Of a DNA stretch of 64,000 nt, positions 53,580-62,828 are shown one piece after another. The stretch is taken from the NCBI GenBank assembly GCA_963707875.1, contig CAVPRU010000001.1:310001-374000 (forward strand), in the 5' to 3' direction. This DNA comes from SZUA-320 sp963707875 (GTDB lineage: Bacteria > Gemmatimonadota > Gemmatimonadetes > Gemmatimonadales > GWC2-71-9). The notes below the pieces were generated by a model. The model was given only the letters and a program-made list of their open reading frames with translations, ran no database searches and had not been told where the DNA came from. The translations under genes were made by a program, and so were the position numbers. Position 1 is the stretch's first letter, and the number at the start of each line of letters is the position of its first letter.

Positions 53580-54992
53580 CTACTCCCCGGCGTCCGGGTC
53601 ATCCGCCGCCGCCCCAACCTTGGCGAGGGTGGCGTGATGCTGCAAGGGGGCCGTCACCGTTTGGCGGACGAGGTCGGCGGTCCCACCGATCGCCAGCTGG
53701 TCGAAGAGGAAACCGAAGGTCCGCTCCAGGTCGGCGGCGATGGCGCCCCGAACGGCCTCCGGCAGGTCCCAGCACTCCCGCTTGAAGGGGCCGATGGCCC
53801 GCTTTCGGGCCCGATAGTAGAACTGCTCCGCCGTATCTCCCGACTTCCGGTCGCCCTGGGCATTCTGGTCGAGCCAGGCGAGCATCCTGGCCCGGAGATC
53901 CCCCGGCAGGGCGGGGTGGTCGAAGACGATGTTCTGGAAGTTGGTGGCGAGGTGGATCTCCACCGTCTCCACCCGGGCGAAGTTCCCGAAAGCGTCCGGG
54001 GGCAGGGTGCTGGCGCCGTGCTGTACCGCCCCCCCCATTCCGTACCCGCGCGCCGCGGTGGACAGGGCCTCCAGGGCGTTGATATCGAGCTTCACCTCGG
54101 CGATGGAGCCGTCTGCCAGCACCACCCCGCCATGTGAGGTACCGGTCTGGACCGAGATCTTGCTGATCCCCACCAGGTCCTTCCCGGCGCCCGCCAAGGT
54201 GCGGTTGAAGCCCCCCATGAAGGCGTGAAGCTCCTCCACGGTGCTGTTCTTCATCCCCACCTCGCCGATCTCGGCACCCACGGAGACCGTCACGCCGGCC
54301 GGCTCCAGACCCCGAATAAAAGCCGTAAACTCGGCGGCCAACTCGTAGTTGATCCGCTGCTGGGCGTCCAACGTCGGCTGGGACAGGTCCACCAAGGTGG
54401 AGGTGTCCACGTCGATGTTGTAGAACCCCGCAGCGATCTCCTCGGCGATCAGGTTCTTGACCTCACCCACCTCCCCAGCCGGGTCCCCCTGGTACTTCTT
54501 CGGGTTGACCTGGCAGTGGTCGCCCTGTATGAAAACCGGTAGCTCGTAGCCCTCCCGAAGCGCCGCCCCCAGGATGACCGAGACGTACTCATCGGGCCGC
54601 TGGTCAGTGTAGGAGATCTCGGAACGGGCGATCTCCAGGATGAGGGCTCCAGCCTGCCGGGCGATCGCGGCCCGGAACACTGCCCGGGCCGTGTCATAGG
54701 CCAGCATCCTGACGTTGATGGCCGGAACCGTGAACCCGGCGCATTCGCCCCGCCCCCGGGCCAGGTAGAGGTCGTGGATGGAGGCCGGACGCACTCCAAC
54801 GGCCTGGCCCACCTCCCAGATCAGCCACCGGGCGGCCTCCCGCTCGTCCGATCCGCCGAAGACCGCGAGTCGAACTACCTGGTCGGTCCCCGCGGACCTG
54901 ACCTTGGCGATGTCATGAATGGCGACACCTTGTCCTGAAAGTTCCACCGCTCCGGAGTAGAGGTCGAGTACCTTCCGAATGGCCTGGTTCAT
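53580..54992 (-). CDS. class II fructose-bisphosphate aldolase-like protein
   Basis: A 470-residue class II (zinc) aldolase, longer than the 300-360 residues of the common type. Motifs: FTVPAINVRMLAYDTARAVF, FIQGDHCQVNPKKY with the zinc His pair, VSVGAEIGEVGMKNSTVEEL, VQTGTSHGGVV and the later GAVQHGASTLPPDAF with another ligand His. About 90 extra residues at the C-terminus form helices. It would cleave fructose (or tagatose) 1,6-bisphosphate in glycolysis, which fits the adjacent pyk and pgi. A promoter (TTGACT...TAGATT) lies at 55064-55035. Confidence 0.85.
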   Translation of the reverse strand: MNQAIRKVLDLYSGAVELSGQGVAIHDIAKVRSAGTDQVVRLAVFGGSDEREAARWLIWEVGQAVGVRPASIHDLYLARGRGECAGFTVPAINVRMLAYDTARAVFRAAIARQAGALILEIARSEISYTDQRPDEYVSVILGAALREGYELPVFIQGDHCQVNPKKYQGDPAGEVGEVKNLIAEEIAAGFYNIDVDTSTLVDLSQPTLDAQQRINYELAAEFTAFIRGLEPAGVTVSVGAEIGEVGMKNSTVEELHAFMGGFNRTLAGAGKDLVGISKISVQTGTSHGGVVLADGSIAEVKLDINALEALSTAARGYGMGGAVQHGASTLPPDAFGNFARVETVEIHLATNFQNIVFDHPALPGDLRARMLAWLDQNAQGDRKSGDTAEQFYYRARKRAIGPFKRECWDLPEAVRGAIAADLERTFGFLFDQLAIGGTADLVRQTVTAPLQHHATLAKVGAAADDPDAGE

Positions 54993-55034
54993 GGTAGTCC
55001 GCCGTGGGGGCTTCGAGGAGGGATTCTGGGCGCC

Positions 55035-55064
55035 AATCTAGACCGGAAGCTCTCGCTCAGTCAA
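55035..55064 (-). promoter_or_regulatory. promoter of the class II aldolase gene
   Basis: On the minus strand TTGACT (55064-55059) and TAGATT (55040-55035), 18 bases apart, predict transcription from about 55028 and a 35-base leader before the aldolase ATG at 54992. Confidence 0.6.
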
Positions 55065-55112
55065 TCAAATCGGGCCAGAAAACCACCAGAGGTGACACTG
55101 TCGGCTTCTTCA

Positions 55113-55420
55113 TTATCCACATCATGTGACTCTGTTTATTCGTTGTGGATCAATCTGTTACACGATTAGATCAATGTGGATAAGTCGGAATTGGAGGAGA
55201 AGACGTCCTGAAGCCATCTTACGCGCCTCAAACGGGTCATTTCCAGATTTCCACCTGTTGATAACCTGCCGAATCCACATCTGTGTGGACTCGATCACCG
55301 CCGCCTGGCGGCGCCCATCCGACTTGGGTGGTGTTTTGATCCTTGTCACCATCTCCTGTGGAATAGGGACAGTAACTTGGGGCCCGCCATGCTGGACAAG
55401 TGTGGAGGGAGTTTTCCACA
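55113..55420. other. candidate replication origin (oriC): cluster of DnaA boxes
   Basis: Between the divergent aldolase and pyk genes is a 558-base gap (54993-55550), notably richer in A+T than its surroundings. Perfect DnaA boxes (TTWTNCACA) are at 55113-55121 (+), 55175-55183 (-) and 55412-55420 (+). One-mismatch boxes are at 55144-55152 (-, TGATCCACA) and 55357-55365 (-, TATTCCACA), with weaker ones at 55271-55279 and 55284-55292. An AT-rich stretch (TCTGTTTATTCG, ATCAATCTGTTACACG) lies between the first boxes and could be the unwinding element. Genes diverge from here. dnaA is not in the window. Confidence 0.65.
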
Positions 55421-55550
55421 TCAAGCCTTGGCCCCCTCCCCTGCCCCGACCGGCTCCAGCCACGTCACGCCACTCGGGAGCCGGTCTGCCCATGGGCCGC
55501 CGGATCTGTTAGCATTCCCCCGGAACCAACCTCAGCCACCGGATTCGCGC

Positions 55551-56978
55551 TTGCCCACGCCTGTCAGACGGACCAAGATCGTCGCCACCCTCGGACCCGC
55601 CTGGGACACCAAGGAGAAGATGCACGCCTTCCTTGAAGCAGGCGTGAACGTGGTCCGAATCAACACCTCGCACGGGACTCCCGAGCTCCGGAGCCGGTGG
55701 ATTCAGGACCTCCAGGAGGTCATGCGGGAGCGGCCCCGGTCTGCCGCGATCCTGGTTGACCTGAGAGGCCCCCGGATCCGGGTGGGGACCCTCGGGTCGC
55801 CGATGACCTTGATCGTGGGCGAGGAGGTCGTTTTCGCGCCCGAAAGCTCGGCCGGAGAGGGCGAAATCCCGACCACCTACCCCGAACTGGCCCAGGACGT
55901 AACGCCGGGGAGACACATCCTCCTGAACGACGGCCTGCTCGACTGCGAGGTCCTGGCGATTGAGGGGACCCGGGTCCGGACCAGGGTCGTTCACGGCGGA
56001 TCCCTGGGGTCCAACAAGGGGATCAACCTCCCGGGTGTGGAGGTCAGCGCCCCCGCCCTCACCGAGCGGGACCGGGAGGAGGCCATCCGGGCCGTCAGCC
56101 TCGGGGTCGACTACCTCGGGCTCTCCTTCGTCCGCCGGGCCGAGGACGTGCTGAACGTCAAGCAGATCCTGCCGCAGCATGTCAAGGTCATCGCCAAGAT
56201 CGAGAAGGACACCGCACTCCGGCACCTGGATGGGATCCTCCATGCCGCCGATGCGATCATGGTGGCCCGGGGGGACCTCGGGGTGGAGCTCCCCTTCGAG
56301 CAGGTCCCCCTGGTGCAGAAGCGGCTGATCCGGGAGGCCGCTCGGCTGGGGAAGCCGGTCATCACCGCCACCCAGATGCTGGAATCGATGATCGAGGCCC
56401 CCCGCCCGACCCGGGCCGAGGCGTCCGACGTGGCCAACGCCATTCTCGACGGCACCGACGCGGTGATGCTGTCCGCCGAGACGGCGGTCGGGAAATATGC
56501 GATTGAGGCGGTCCAGGCGATGCACCGCATTGCCCGGGAGATCGAAAGCCACCGGTACGACGGCGACCCCGACGCCTCCATTTGGGGCGCGGTCGGACAG
56601 CAGGCCAGTCAGAGTTCCCGGACCGAGGACGCCATCGCGGTGGCAGTCCGGGCGGCGGCGGACCAGCTCAACGTGCCGGTGATCGTGTGCCTGACCGCGT
56701 CCGGCTTTACCGCCCGGACCGTGGCCTCCTACCGCCCGCCGGTCCCCATTGTGGCGGTGACACCGGAAGCGGATACCTTCCGGCAGCTCGCCCTGGTCTG
56801 GGGGGTGGTGCCGATCCTGGTGGACCACCTGCCCAGCTACGACCCGATGTGGGCGGTGACCCGGGAGCGGCTGCTGGAAATGGCCCTGGCGGCGCCGGGT
56901 GACCGGGTCGTGGTCACGGCCGGGGTGCCGTTCGACCAGCCGGGAACCACCAACCTCCTCAAGGTCGAGACGGTCTAA
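55551..56978 (+). CDS. pyk: pyruvate kinase
   Basis: A 475-residue glycolytic enzyme: RRTKIVATLGPAWDTKEKMH, VVRINTSHGTPELR, ILLNDGLLDCEV, VIAKIEKDTALRHLDGIL, DAIMVARGDLGVELPFEQVP, KPVITATQMLESM and DGTDAVMLSAETAVGKY, with the C-terminal allosteric domain ending TTNLLKVETV. The conserved region begins at TTG 55551 (PTPVRRTKIV), which I take as the start; there is no Shine-Dalgarno and no in-frame ATG closer than 55377. It is transcribed away from the candidate oriC. Confidence 0.93.
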   Translation: MPTPVRRTKIVATLGPAWDTKEKMHAFLEAGVNVVRINTSHGTPELRSRWIQDLQEVMRERPRSAAILVDLRGPRIRVGTLGSPMTLIVGEEVVFAPESSAGEGEIPTTYPELAQDVTPGRHILLNDGLLDCEVLAIEGTRVRTRVVHGGSLGSNKGINLPGVEVSAPALTERDREEAIRAVSLGVDYLGLSFVRRAEDVLNVKQILPQHVKVIAKIEKDTALRHLDGILHAADAIMVARGDLGVELPFEQVPLVQKRLIREAARLGKPVITATQMLESMIEAPRPTRAEASDVANAILDGTDAVMLSAETAVGKYAIEAVQAMHRIAREIESHRYDGDPDASIWGAVGQQASQSSRTEDAIAVAVRAAADQLNVPVIVCLTASGFTARTVASYRPPVPIVAVTPEADTFRQLALVWGVVPILVDHLPSYDPMWAVTRERLLEMALAAPGDRVVVTAGVPFDQPGTTNLLKVETV

Positions 56979-56979
56979 G

Positions 56980-57759
56980 GTGCGGCTCCGGCTGCTGGGC
57001 ACTGGAACCTCGTTCGGAGTCCCCCAGGTCGGCTGCCAGTGCCCGGTCTGTCGGTCGGACGACCCCCGGGACCGGCGGAGCAGGACCGGTGCCCTGATCG
57101 AGACCGGATCCACCACCATTCTGATCGACTCTCCCCCCGAGCTCCGGCTCCAGCTGGTCCAGGCCGGAGTCAGCCAGATTGATGCGGTGCTCTACACCCA
57201 CGAGCATGCCGATCACGTGATGGGGATCGACGATCTGCGGGTCTTCACCGTCCGCCGGAGAGGTTGCCTGCCCGCCTGGGGACCGCCCGAGACCATGGCC
57301 TGTCTTCGCCACAGTTTCCGCTACATCTTCGATCCGGCGATCCGGGTCCCCGAGGGCACCTCGAAGCCGCAGATCGAACTGCGCCCGGCCACCGCTGGCG
57401 TCCCGTTCGAAGTGGCCGGCCTGCCGGTCCTCCCGCTCGCGGTGGAGCACGGCTACACTCCGGTCCTCGGGTATCGGGTGGGCAATCTGGGGTACCTGAC
57501 CGACGTGAAGCGACTGCCGCCGGAGACCCTGGCCGCGCTCGAGGGGGTGGAGGTGCTGGTACTCGGGGCGCTCTGGTGGCGGGACCACCCGACCCACCAG
57601 AGCATTCCGGAGGCCATAGCCCTGGCCCAGCGGCTCGGCGCCCGGCGAACCCTGCTGACCCACCTCTCCCATGAGACCGGGCACCAGGAACTGGCGGACC
57701 AACTGCCACCAGGAATCGAACCGGGGTATGACGGACTGGTCGTGGAGGTAACGGCGTGA
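56980..57759 (+). CDS. PhnP-like metallo-beta-lactamase-fold phosphodiesterase
   Basis: A 259-residue MBL-fold hydrolase. Motifs: RLRLLGTGTSFGVPQVGCQC, PVCRSDDPRDRRSRTGALIE (a Cys-rich PhnP-type insert), LYTHEHADHVMGIDDLRVF (HxHxDH), PLAVEHGYTPVLGYRVGNL, YLTDVKRLP and a terminal LLTHLSHETGHQELAD. This is the PhnP/RNase Z-like group that cleaves cyclic phosphodiesters. It begins with GTG at 56980, one base after the pyk stop. It overlaps pgi by 4 bases, so the three form an operon. Confidence 0.87.
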   Translation: MRLRLLGTGTSFGVPQVGCQCPVCRSDDPRDRRSRTGALIETGSTTILIDSPPELRLQLVQAGVSQIDAVLYTHEHADHVMGIDDLRVFTVRRRGCLPAWGPPETMACLRHSFRYIFDPAIRVPEGTSKPQIELRPATAGVPFEVAGLPVLPLAVEHGYTPVLGYRVGNLGYLTDVKRLPPETLAALEGVEVLVLGALWWRDHPTHQSIPEAIALAQRLGARRTLLTHLSHETGHQELADQLPPGIEPGYDGLVVEVTA

Positions 57760-59141
57760 TCCTGCAATACGGACGGATGTTCCAGGACCGGCTCGATCGG
57801 GACCACGGGCTGCCCCGGGGGGCGCTGGAAGACCTGGTGCGCCGGTTCCCCGAGGTGCAGGACGAGATCCGCCTCCGCCGTCTGGAGGGCGAGTACGGGT
57901 TCGAGGGACTGGTCACTCAGTACGACACGGTCGACGGGATCCGCCGCTTCGCCGAGGGCATCGGGCAGGCCTTTGACCACGTGCTGGTACTCGGGATCGG
58001 CGGCTCGGCGCTCGGTACCAAGGCGCTCGCCAACGCCCTGCTGCTGCCGGCCTGGAACGAACTCGATGACGAGCGGCGGGACTTCTTCCCCAAACTCACC
58101 GTGCTGGAGAACGTCGACCCCACCACCGTCGCCGCCGCCCTCCGCCGGATCGACCCCCGCCGGGCCCTGGTCAACGTGGTGAGCAAGTCGGGCGGGACCG
58201 CCGAAACGATGGCCCAGTACCTGGTGGTCCGCCACTGGCTGGAGACCGCGGTCGGGACCGAGGCGGCCACCCGGCACTTCGTCTTTACCACCGACCCCGA
58301 GCGCGGTCCGTTGCGCCAGATCGCCAACGAGGAGGGGATCGCGACCCTGGAGATCCCCCCTGAGGTCGGCGGGCGGTTCAGCGTGCTGTCCCCGGTGGGA
58401 CTGCTGCCCGCCGCGCTGGTGGGGATCGACATCGAGGGCCTGCTGCGAGGCGCCCGGAAGGCCCTGGATCGGGCCAGGACCGACGACCTGCTGGCCAACC
58501 CCACTGGGCTCTACGCCGGCCTGCACTGGGCCGCAGACACCCTGCTGGGCGCCCGGATTCATGTGATGATGCCCTACACCGACCGGCTCCGGGAGTTCTC
58601 CTCCTGGTTCGTGCAGCTCTGGGCCGAGAGCCTGGGCAAGCGGCTCGACCGGGGCGGCAATGTGGTGCACCGGGGCCCGACCCCGCTGGCGGCCGTCGGG
58701 GCCACCGACCAGCACAGCCAGGTGCAGCTGTTCATGGAGGGGCCGTTCGACAAGGTGGTGACGATGGTGGCGGTGGAGCCCCCCGGGGAGGATGTGCTGA
58801 TCCCGCCCCGCTCCGGCCTCCCCGAGGAGGCCGGCTATCTCGGGACCCATACCCTGGGCGGGCTGCTCCGGGCCGAGCGGGAGGCAACCTCGTCGGCGCT
58901 GGCCCGGATGGGACGGATGAGCGCGACGCTGACCCTGCGGCAGCTCGACGCCGAAGCGGTGGGGGAGCTGCTGATGTTCTTCCAGCTGGCCGCCGGCTAC
59001 GCCGGGGTCTGGTATCGGGTCAACCCGTTCGATCAACCGGGGGTGGAGTTGGGCAAGCGACTCACCTTCGGGGCGATGGGCCGGGCCGGCTACGAGCGGG
59101 AGGCCCCGGCCGCCGAGGGAGACCGTACCGACGTCGTCTGA
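57756..59141 (+). CDS. pgi: glucose-6-phosphate isomerase
   Basis: A 461-residue phosphoglucose isomerase. Motifs: VLVLGIGGSALGTKALANAL, VVSKSGGTAETMAQYLVV, VGGRFSVLSPVGLLPAALVG, MMPYTDRLREFSSWFVQLWA and ATDQHSQVQLFMEGPFDK. Shorter than the classical enteric protein, like the Bacillus-type enzymes. It starts with GTG overlapping the PhnP-like stop by 4 bases and ends 180 bases before a strong terminator. With the divergent aldolase and pyk it makes a glycolytic cluster. Confidence 0.93.
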   Translation: MILQYGRMFQDRLDRDHGLPRGALEDLVRRFPEVQDEIRLRRLEGEYGFEGLVTQYDTVDGIRRFAEGIGQAFDHVLVLGIGGSALGTKALANALLLPAWNELDDERRDFFPKLTVLENVDPTTVAAALRRIDPRRALVNVVSKSGGTAETMAQYLVVRHWLETAVGTEAATRHFVFTTDPERGPLRQIANEEGIATLEIPPEVGGRFSVLSPVGLLPAALVGIDIEGLLRGARKALDRARTDDLLANPTGLYAGLHWAADTLLGARIHVMMPYTDRLREFSSWFVQLWAESLGKRLDRGGNVVHRGPTPLAAVGATDQHSQVQLFMEGPFDKVVTMVAVEPPGEDVLIPPRSGLPEEAGYLGTHTLGGLLRAEREATSSALARMGRMSATLTLRQLDAEAVGELLMFFQLAAGYAGVWYRVNPFDQPGVELGKRLTFGAMGRAGYEREAPAAEGDRTDVV

Positions 59142-59321
59142 GCCCACCCACCAATCCCGGCTGGCGCGCAGGCCCCCAATCCTCCTGGTACCAGATCCTC
59201 TTGGTACCGATTCACTGAAGGTCCAACCCCCGACCCCGGTGACGCCTTCGGTCCCCACCGCGCCCTGCCAGACCAAGGGGCTGTCCACCAATGCACCAAA
59301 GCTGATTCCGGGTTGAGGGGA

Positions 59322-59356
59322 AAAACGAAGCCCCGCCTTTCGGCGGGGCTCGTTTT
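59322..59356. terminator. bidirectional Rho-independent terminator
   Basis: AGCCCCGCC (59329-59337), loop TTTC, GGCGGGGCT (59342-59350), with AAAA on the left and TTTT on the right. CG pairs extend the stem around one bulged A. It can serve both pgi from the left and the large BIG2 lipoprotein gene from the right. The remainder of the 59142-59377 gap holds nothing I can identify. Confidence 0.9.
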
Positions 59357-59377
59357 CCTGCGTTACAGCTGGTGCTG

Positions 59378-62300
59378 CTAGAACGTGTTCGACACCAGGG
59401 CAGCGCCGCCCGAGAAGCCAACAGCGCGCCAGGTGGTCGCCGCAAACGCGGCACCGGTGCAAACCCCGGTGGTCGGGATCGGCGTGACATAGGTCCAGAA
59501 CCGATTCAGACCGTTGTCGGTGAGGGTCGGCGCGGGGAAGGTAACCCCGCAGTAGGTCAGCGCACCCGCAATGCTGACCCGCCACAGCCCGACCGAGTCG
59601 AAGAACGGCACCAGGATCGAGGTGGAGGCCATGTGGATGGCGACCGCGTTGGCGCCGGAGACCGAACCGGTCCAGGTGATCAGATCCGCGGCAACCCATG
59701 GCTCAGCGATGCCGGTGGACGGGCTGAACTGAGTCGTCAGCATCGGCACCGGGCCAATGGCACCCGAACTCGGGTTGCTGCCCACGTCGGTGACGTCCGC
59801 AGACATCGCGGTCGGCAACCGGGTGGAGCCGGCCAGGTACTCGGCCGACACCGTGTTGACAGTACCGACGAGCGCCGGGCAACTGGCGTAGGGCACCGTC
59901 GCCGCAGTGCAGACGCCGTCCACCCGGAAGATGAACGACGGGATGGTGAGCGCCTGGCCATTCAGCACGTTGCTGAAGGCCGCGTCCCAACGGGTGCCCA
60001 GACCGGCAAGCGAACCGAAGGGATAGCGCAGACCGGCGAAGGCCTGGATGTTCGGCTGCGTGACGAGCAGCGTCCCATCGATGACTTCCAGGTCGTCGTT
60101 CGCGGAGATGCCGAACGAAGCCGGAGCCGCCGGAGTGTAGAACCCGGGCGAGAAGCCCAGACCGGTGATGTTCGGACCCGCCAGATCATCCTTCGCGAAG
60201 TTGCGCAGGATGGGGGTGCTGGCGTTACCGGCCCGGTCCGTCACCAGGCCACTCCACGCGTAGTACGACGGCGTGGCGGCGCAGGTGTTGGCCAGCTCGA
60301 TCGAGCGGACGTAGGTGTCCGACATGATCGTCGGCAGGGTCGCCGCACCAGGTGCGCAGGCAGTGGTGCCCGTCACGTTGGTGTAGGTCAGCGACATCAG
60401 CGTCGGGAAGCCGACGAGCGCGCCGCCCTGGTGGAACCCGGAGCGGGTGTCCAGAGCTTCGACGCCGAAGACCTGCGCCGGGGTCAAAGCGGCAAGACTG
60501 TAGATCGTGGTGTTGGCAGTGGCGGACACGGTCGAGGCAACACCAGCCGGAGCCGGAGTGGCCACGGTGGACCCGATGAACCGGGACGCCGGAGCGACCT
60601 TGTCCACACCGAAGTAGTTCGACACGCCGGAGGTGCTGGCGTTGCCGAGCATATCGGCCGCAAAGCCGCAGACCCGATAGCCATCCGGGATCGCGACAGA
60701 CGTCACGGTCTCGTTCAGGTCAGCGCCGCTGGCCACGGTGATCCCGGAGCAGGCGCCCGGGCTACCCGGCCAGGTACGAGTCCCGGTCATGGTCAGGTCG
60801 AGACCCGAGCCCGCGTCGGACGGCCCGGCGTAATTGCCGAACGTGTACGCCGCGTTGATCCAGGCGAAGTCGAACGAGGCGTTGAACGCCACGGTCGTGG
60901 GACCCGCGAAGACCGGGGCCACGTTGTCGATGGCCACAGCCGCCGGAAGCGGGTTCGGGGTCGGAGTGATCAGGTTCCAGCGAGTGAAGCCACCGACCAT
61001 GAAGGACGACCCAACCGTCGAGTAGCCGGCTACCGCCACCAGGCTCGGCGGCAGGATGGTCGGAACTTCCGGACCGATCAGTGCCGATCCGTCGGGGCCG
61101 GTGGTCAAGGCCGGCCAAGCCGTCGCACCGATGGCGCCAAGCGCCACGGCCGAGGACTGCACACCGGCGCAGGTCCAGTTGTTGGCGACGGTGAGGCCCG
61201 TGCTGGGCGTCCCGGTCACGGCACTGGTCTGGACCCCGCAAGCCAGCGCGTTAAACGACGTCGCCGGAGCGCGGTTGGAGAAAGCGATGTAGTTCCAGGT
61301 GCTGTTGACCCCACCCGCGGTCCAGCTGAAGCCACCGTTGGCGATGGCCGGGGACGGGATGTTCCGAGTGAGCACCGCCGGAGCGATGGCCGCGTCGGGG
61401 TTGTTCATCAGCACCGGCACCGCGTTGGACGCGATCGGGGTGCTGCTGCCCACCACGTAGAGGTTCGCCGTGACGGCCGTCTGCCCGTTGAAGATCACCG
61501 GGATGAACAGGCTGCCTCCAACTTGGGCGAGCTGGCGGGTGTTCACGTTCTGCACGACCGTGACCGGGGCAGCCGACGGGGCCGCGGCCGGAGCGGCCGA
61601 AGTGAACGTCTGGCTGGCCACGACCAGGCCGCCGACGAGGACGTCAACCCGGTCGAGAACCTTCTCGCCGTTGTCGACGTTCAGGGCGACTTCGATCTGA
61701 CCCAGCACGTTCCCCAGGTTGATCGGGAGACCGCCCGCCGTGACGGACTGAATCGACAGCTTGGCCGGCTCAGGAATCCGAACCGTGATGGCCGAGGTGC
61801 CGGCCTTGGAGGCGTCGGCCGTCGAAGTGGCCTTGATGACCGCGCTCCCGGCGGTCAACGCGGTGATGAGACCGCTGGTCGGGTGGACCGAGGCAACAGC
61901 CGGCGTCAGGCTCGTCCAGTTCACCGTGGTGGCGCACTGGGCCGTCCCGTTGACCGCGGCGGAGGCCTGGATGGTCTGACCGAGCACCATGTCGGCGGAA
62001 CCCGGGGTGACGACCACGCTCGACACCACGCAGGTCGGAGCGGCCACCACGTGGACCGTGGCGACGCCGGACCCGACACTGGTGCCGGAGGTGGCGGTGG
62101 CGCGGATACCGACTGAGCCGACCGTGACGCCGGTGACCAAACCACTCGTCGAATTGACGGTGGCCTTGGCAGCGTCAGAGGTCGACCAGACGACGGTCGC
62201 GGCGGCCGCACCGGGCTGGAGGGTGACCGCAGCGGTCATCTGCTGAGTGCCACCAACCGTGATGCTGGCGCCGTCCGGACCAACCTGGACCGAGAGAATC

Positions 62301-62416
62301 CCCGGGGTTGGCGGCGGCGGCGGTGGATTCTCGGTGACCGTGACGTCGTCGCCGCAAGCGGCAAGCCCGATCGCCACGAAGCCGGTCCACACAAGGGAAC
62401 GGAACAGTTTGCTCAT
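59378..62416 (-). CDS. large BIG2-domain surface lipoprotein
   Basis: A 1012-residue lipoprotein with lipobox IGLAAC (Cys about residue 21) and a Pro-rich linker (ENPPPPPPTPG). Two BIG2 domains follow (about residues 38-130: LSVQVGPDGASITVGGTQQM, TVVWSTSDAAKATVNSTSGL; and 131-215: VVTPGSADMVLGQTIQASAA, VNWTSLTPAVASVHPTSGLI). The remaining 800 residues are rich in Thr, Ala, Ser and Gly with repeated YxxxxVTDxAGNAS-type segments (DMLGNASTSGVSNYF, VTDRAGNASTPILRNF), as in surface adhesins. GGGGGAG lies 8 bases before the ATG. Codon use looks slightly less GC-biased than in its neighbours. Confidence 0.85.
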   Translation of the reverse strand: MSKLFRSLVWTGFVAIGLAACGDDVTVTENPPPPPPTPGILSVQVGPDGASITVGGTQQMTAAVTLQPGAAAATVVWSTSDAAKATVNSTSGLVTGVTVGSVGIRATATSGTSVGSGVATVHVVAAPTCVVSSVVVTPGSADMVLGQTIQASAAVNGTAQCATTVNWTSLTPAVASVHPTSGLITALTAGSAVIKATSTADASKAGTSAITVRIPEPAKLSIQSVTAGGLPINLGNVLGQIEVALNVDNGEKVLDRVDVLVGGLVVASQTFTSAAPAAAPSAAPVTVVQNVNTRQLAQVGGSLFIPVIFNGQTAVTANLYVVGSSTPIASNAVPVLMNNPDAAIAPAVLTRNIPSPAIANGGFSWTAGGVNSTWNYIAFSNRAPATSFNALACGVQTSAVTGTPSTGLTVANNWTCAGVQSSAVALGAIGATAWPALTTGPDGSALIGPEVPTILPPSLVAVAGYSTVGSSFMVGGFTRWNLITPTPNPLPAAVAIDNVAPVFAGPTTVAFNASFDFAWINAAYTFGNYAGPSDAGSGLDLTMTGTRTWPGSPGACSGITVASGADLNETVTSVAIPDGYRVCGFAADMLGNASTSGVSNYFGVDKVAPASRFIGSTVATPAPAGVASTVSATANTTIYSLAALTPAQVFGVEALDTRSGFHQGGALVGFPTLMSLTYTNVTGTTACAPGAATLPTIMSDTYVRSIELANTCAATPSYYAWSGLVTDRAGNASTPILRNFAKDDLAGPNITGLGFSPGFYTPAAPASFGISANDDLEVIDGTLLVTQPNIQAFAGLRYPFGSLAGLGTRWDAAFSNVLNGQALTIPSFIFRVDGVCTAATVPYASCPALVGTVNTVSAEYLAGSTRLPTAMSADVTDVGSNPSSGAIGPVPMLTTQFSPSTGIAEPWVAADLITWTGSVSGANAVAIHMASTSILVPFFDSVGLWRVSIAGALTYCGVTFPAPTLTDNGLNRFWTYVTPIPTTGVCTGAAFAATTWRAVGFSGGAALVSNTF

Positions 62417-62828
62417 TTAGAACTCCCCCTAAGAGATAGAACGATGGTCCTGCGCTGAACTACCAGTTAACAAATCGAAGACTGCCGTCCACTGCGTCAG
62501 CCCTTCCAGTCCAGAACATTACAGACTCGGTGGGTGCGGTGGTCTGCGCAACGAGACGACGCGGAGCGCGATCCCGTTGAAGCCGCACACACCACACCTG
62601 AACCTGTGTACTGGACGAAGAACAGCCGGTGCAAGATACCGTCCCGCCAACCTGCGGTCAAGACGCAACCCCCTGTCCCCAGTCAGCTTGCACCACCCCG
62701 GAGGCCGGCAGAATCTGCCTCTTGGGGCCCAACAGACCATTGCTTGATGCAACACCCTGCCGCAATGATCTGGTTCTCGTCAGTGGGACCAAGCTACCAC
62801 AAGGTCAATCCCCGCGCTGTGACGGATA
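62417..62828. other. intergenic region, 412 bases
   Basis: Apart from the ribosome site of the BIG2 lipoprotein (revcomp of ACTCCCCCT at 62422-62430) I find no gene, tRNA, repeat or strong hairpin here. Small open frames on both strands have no start signals or protein-like composition. A promoter for the BIG2 gene is expected on the minus strand, but no convincing hexamer pair is visible. Confidence 0.6.

Noticed and set aside
59372..62116. A 914-codon plus-strand open frame
   Set aside because: It lies antisense to the BIG2 lipoprotein, is extremely Arg/Gly rich with no motifs, and has no start signal; long antisense frames are common at this GC content.
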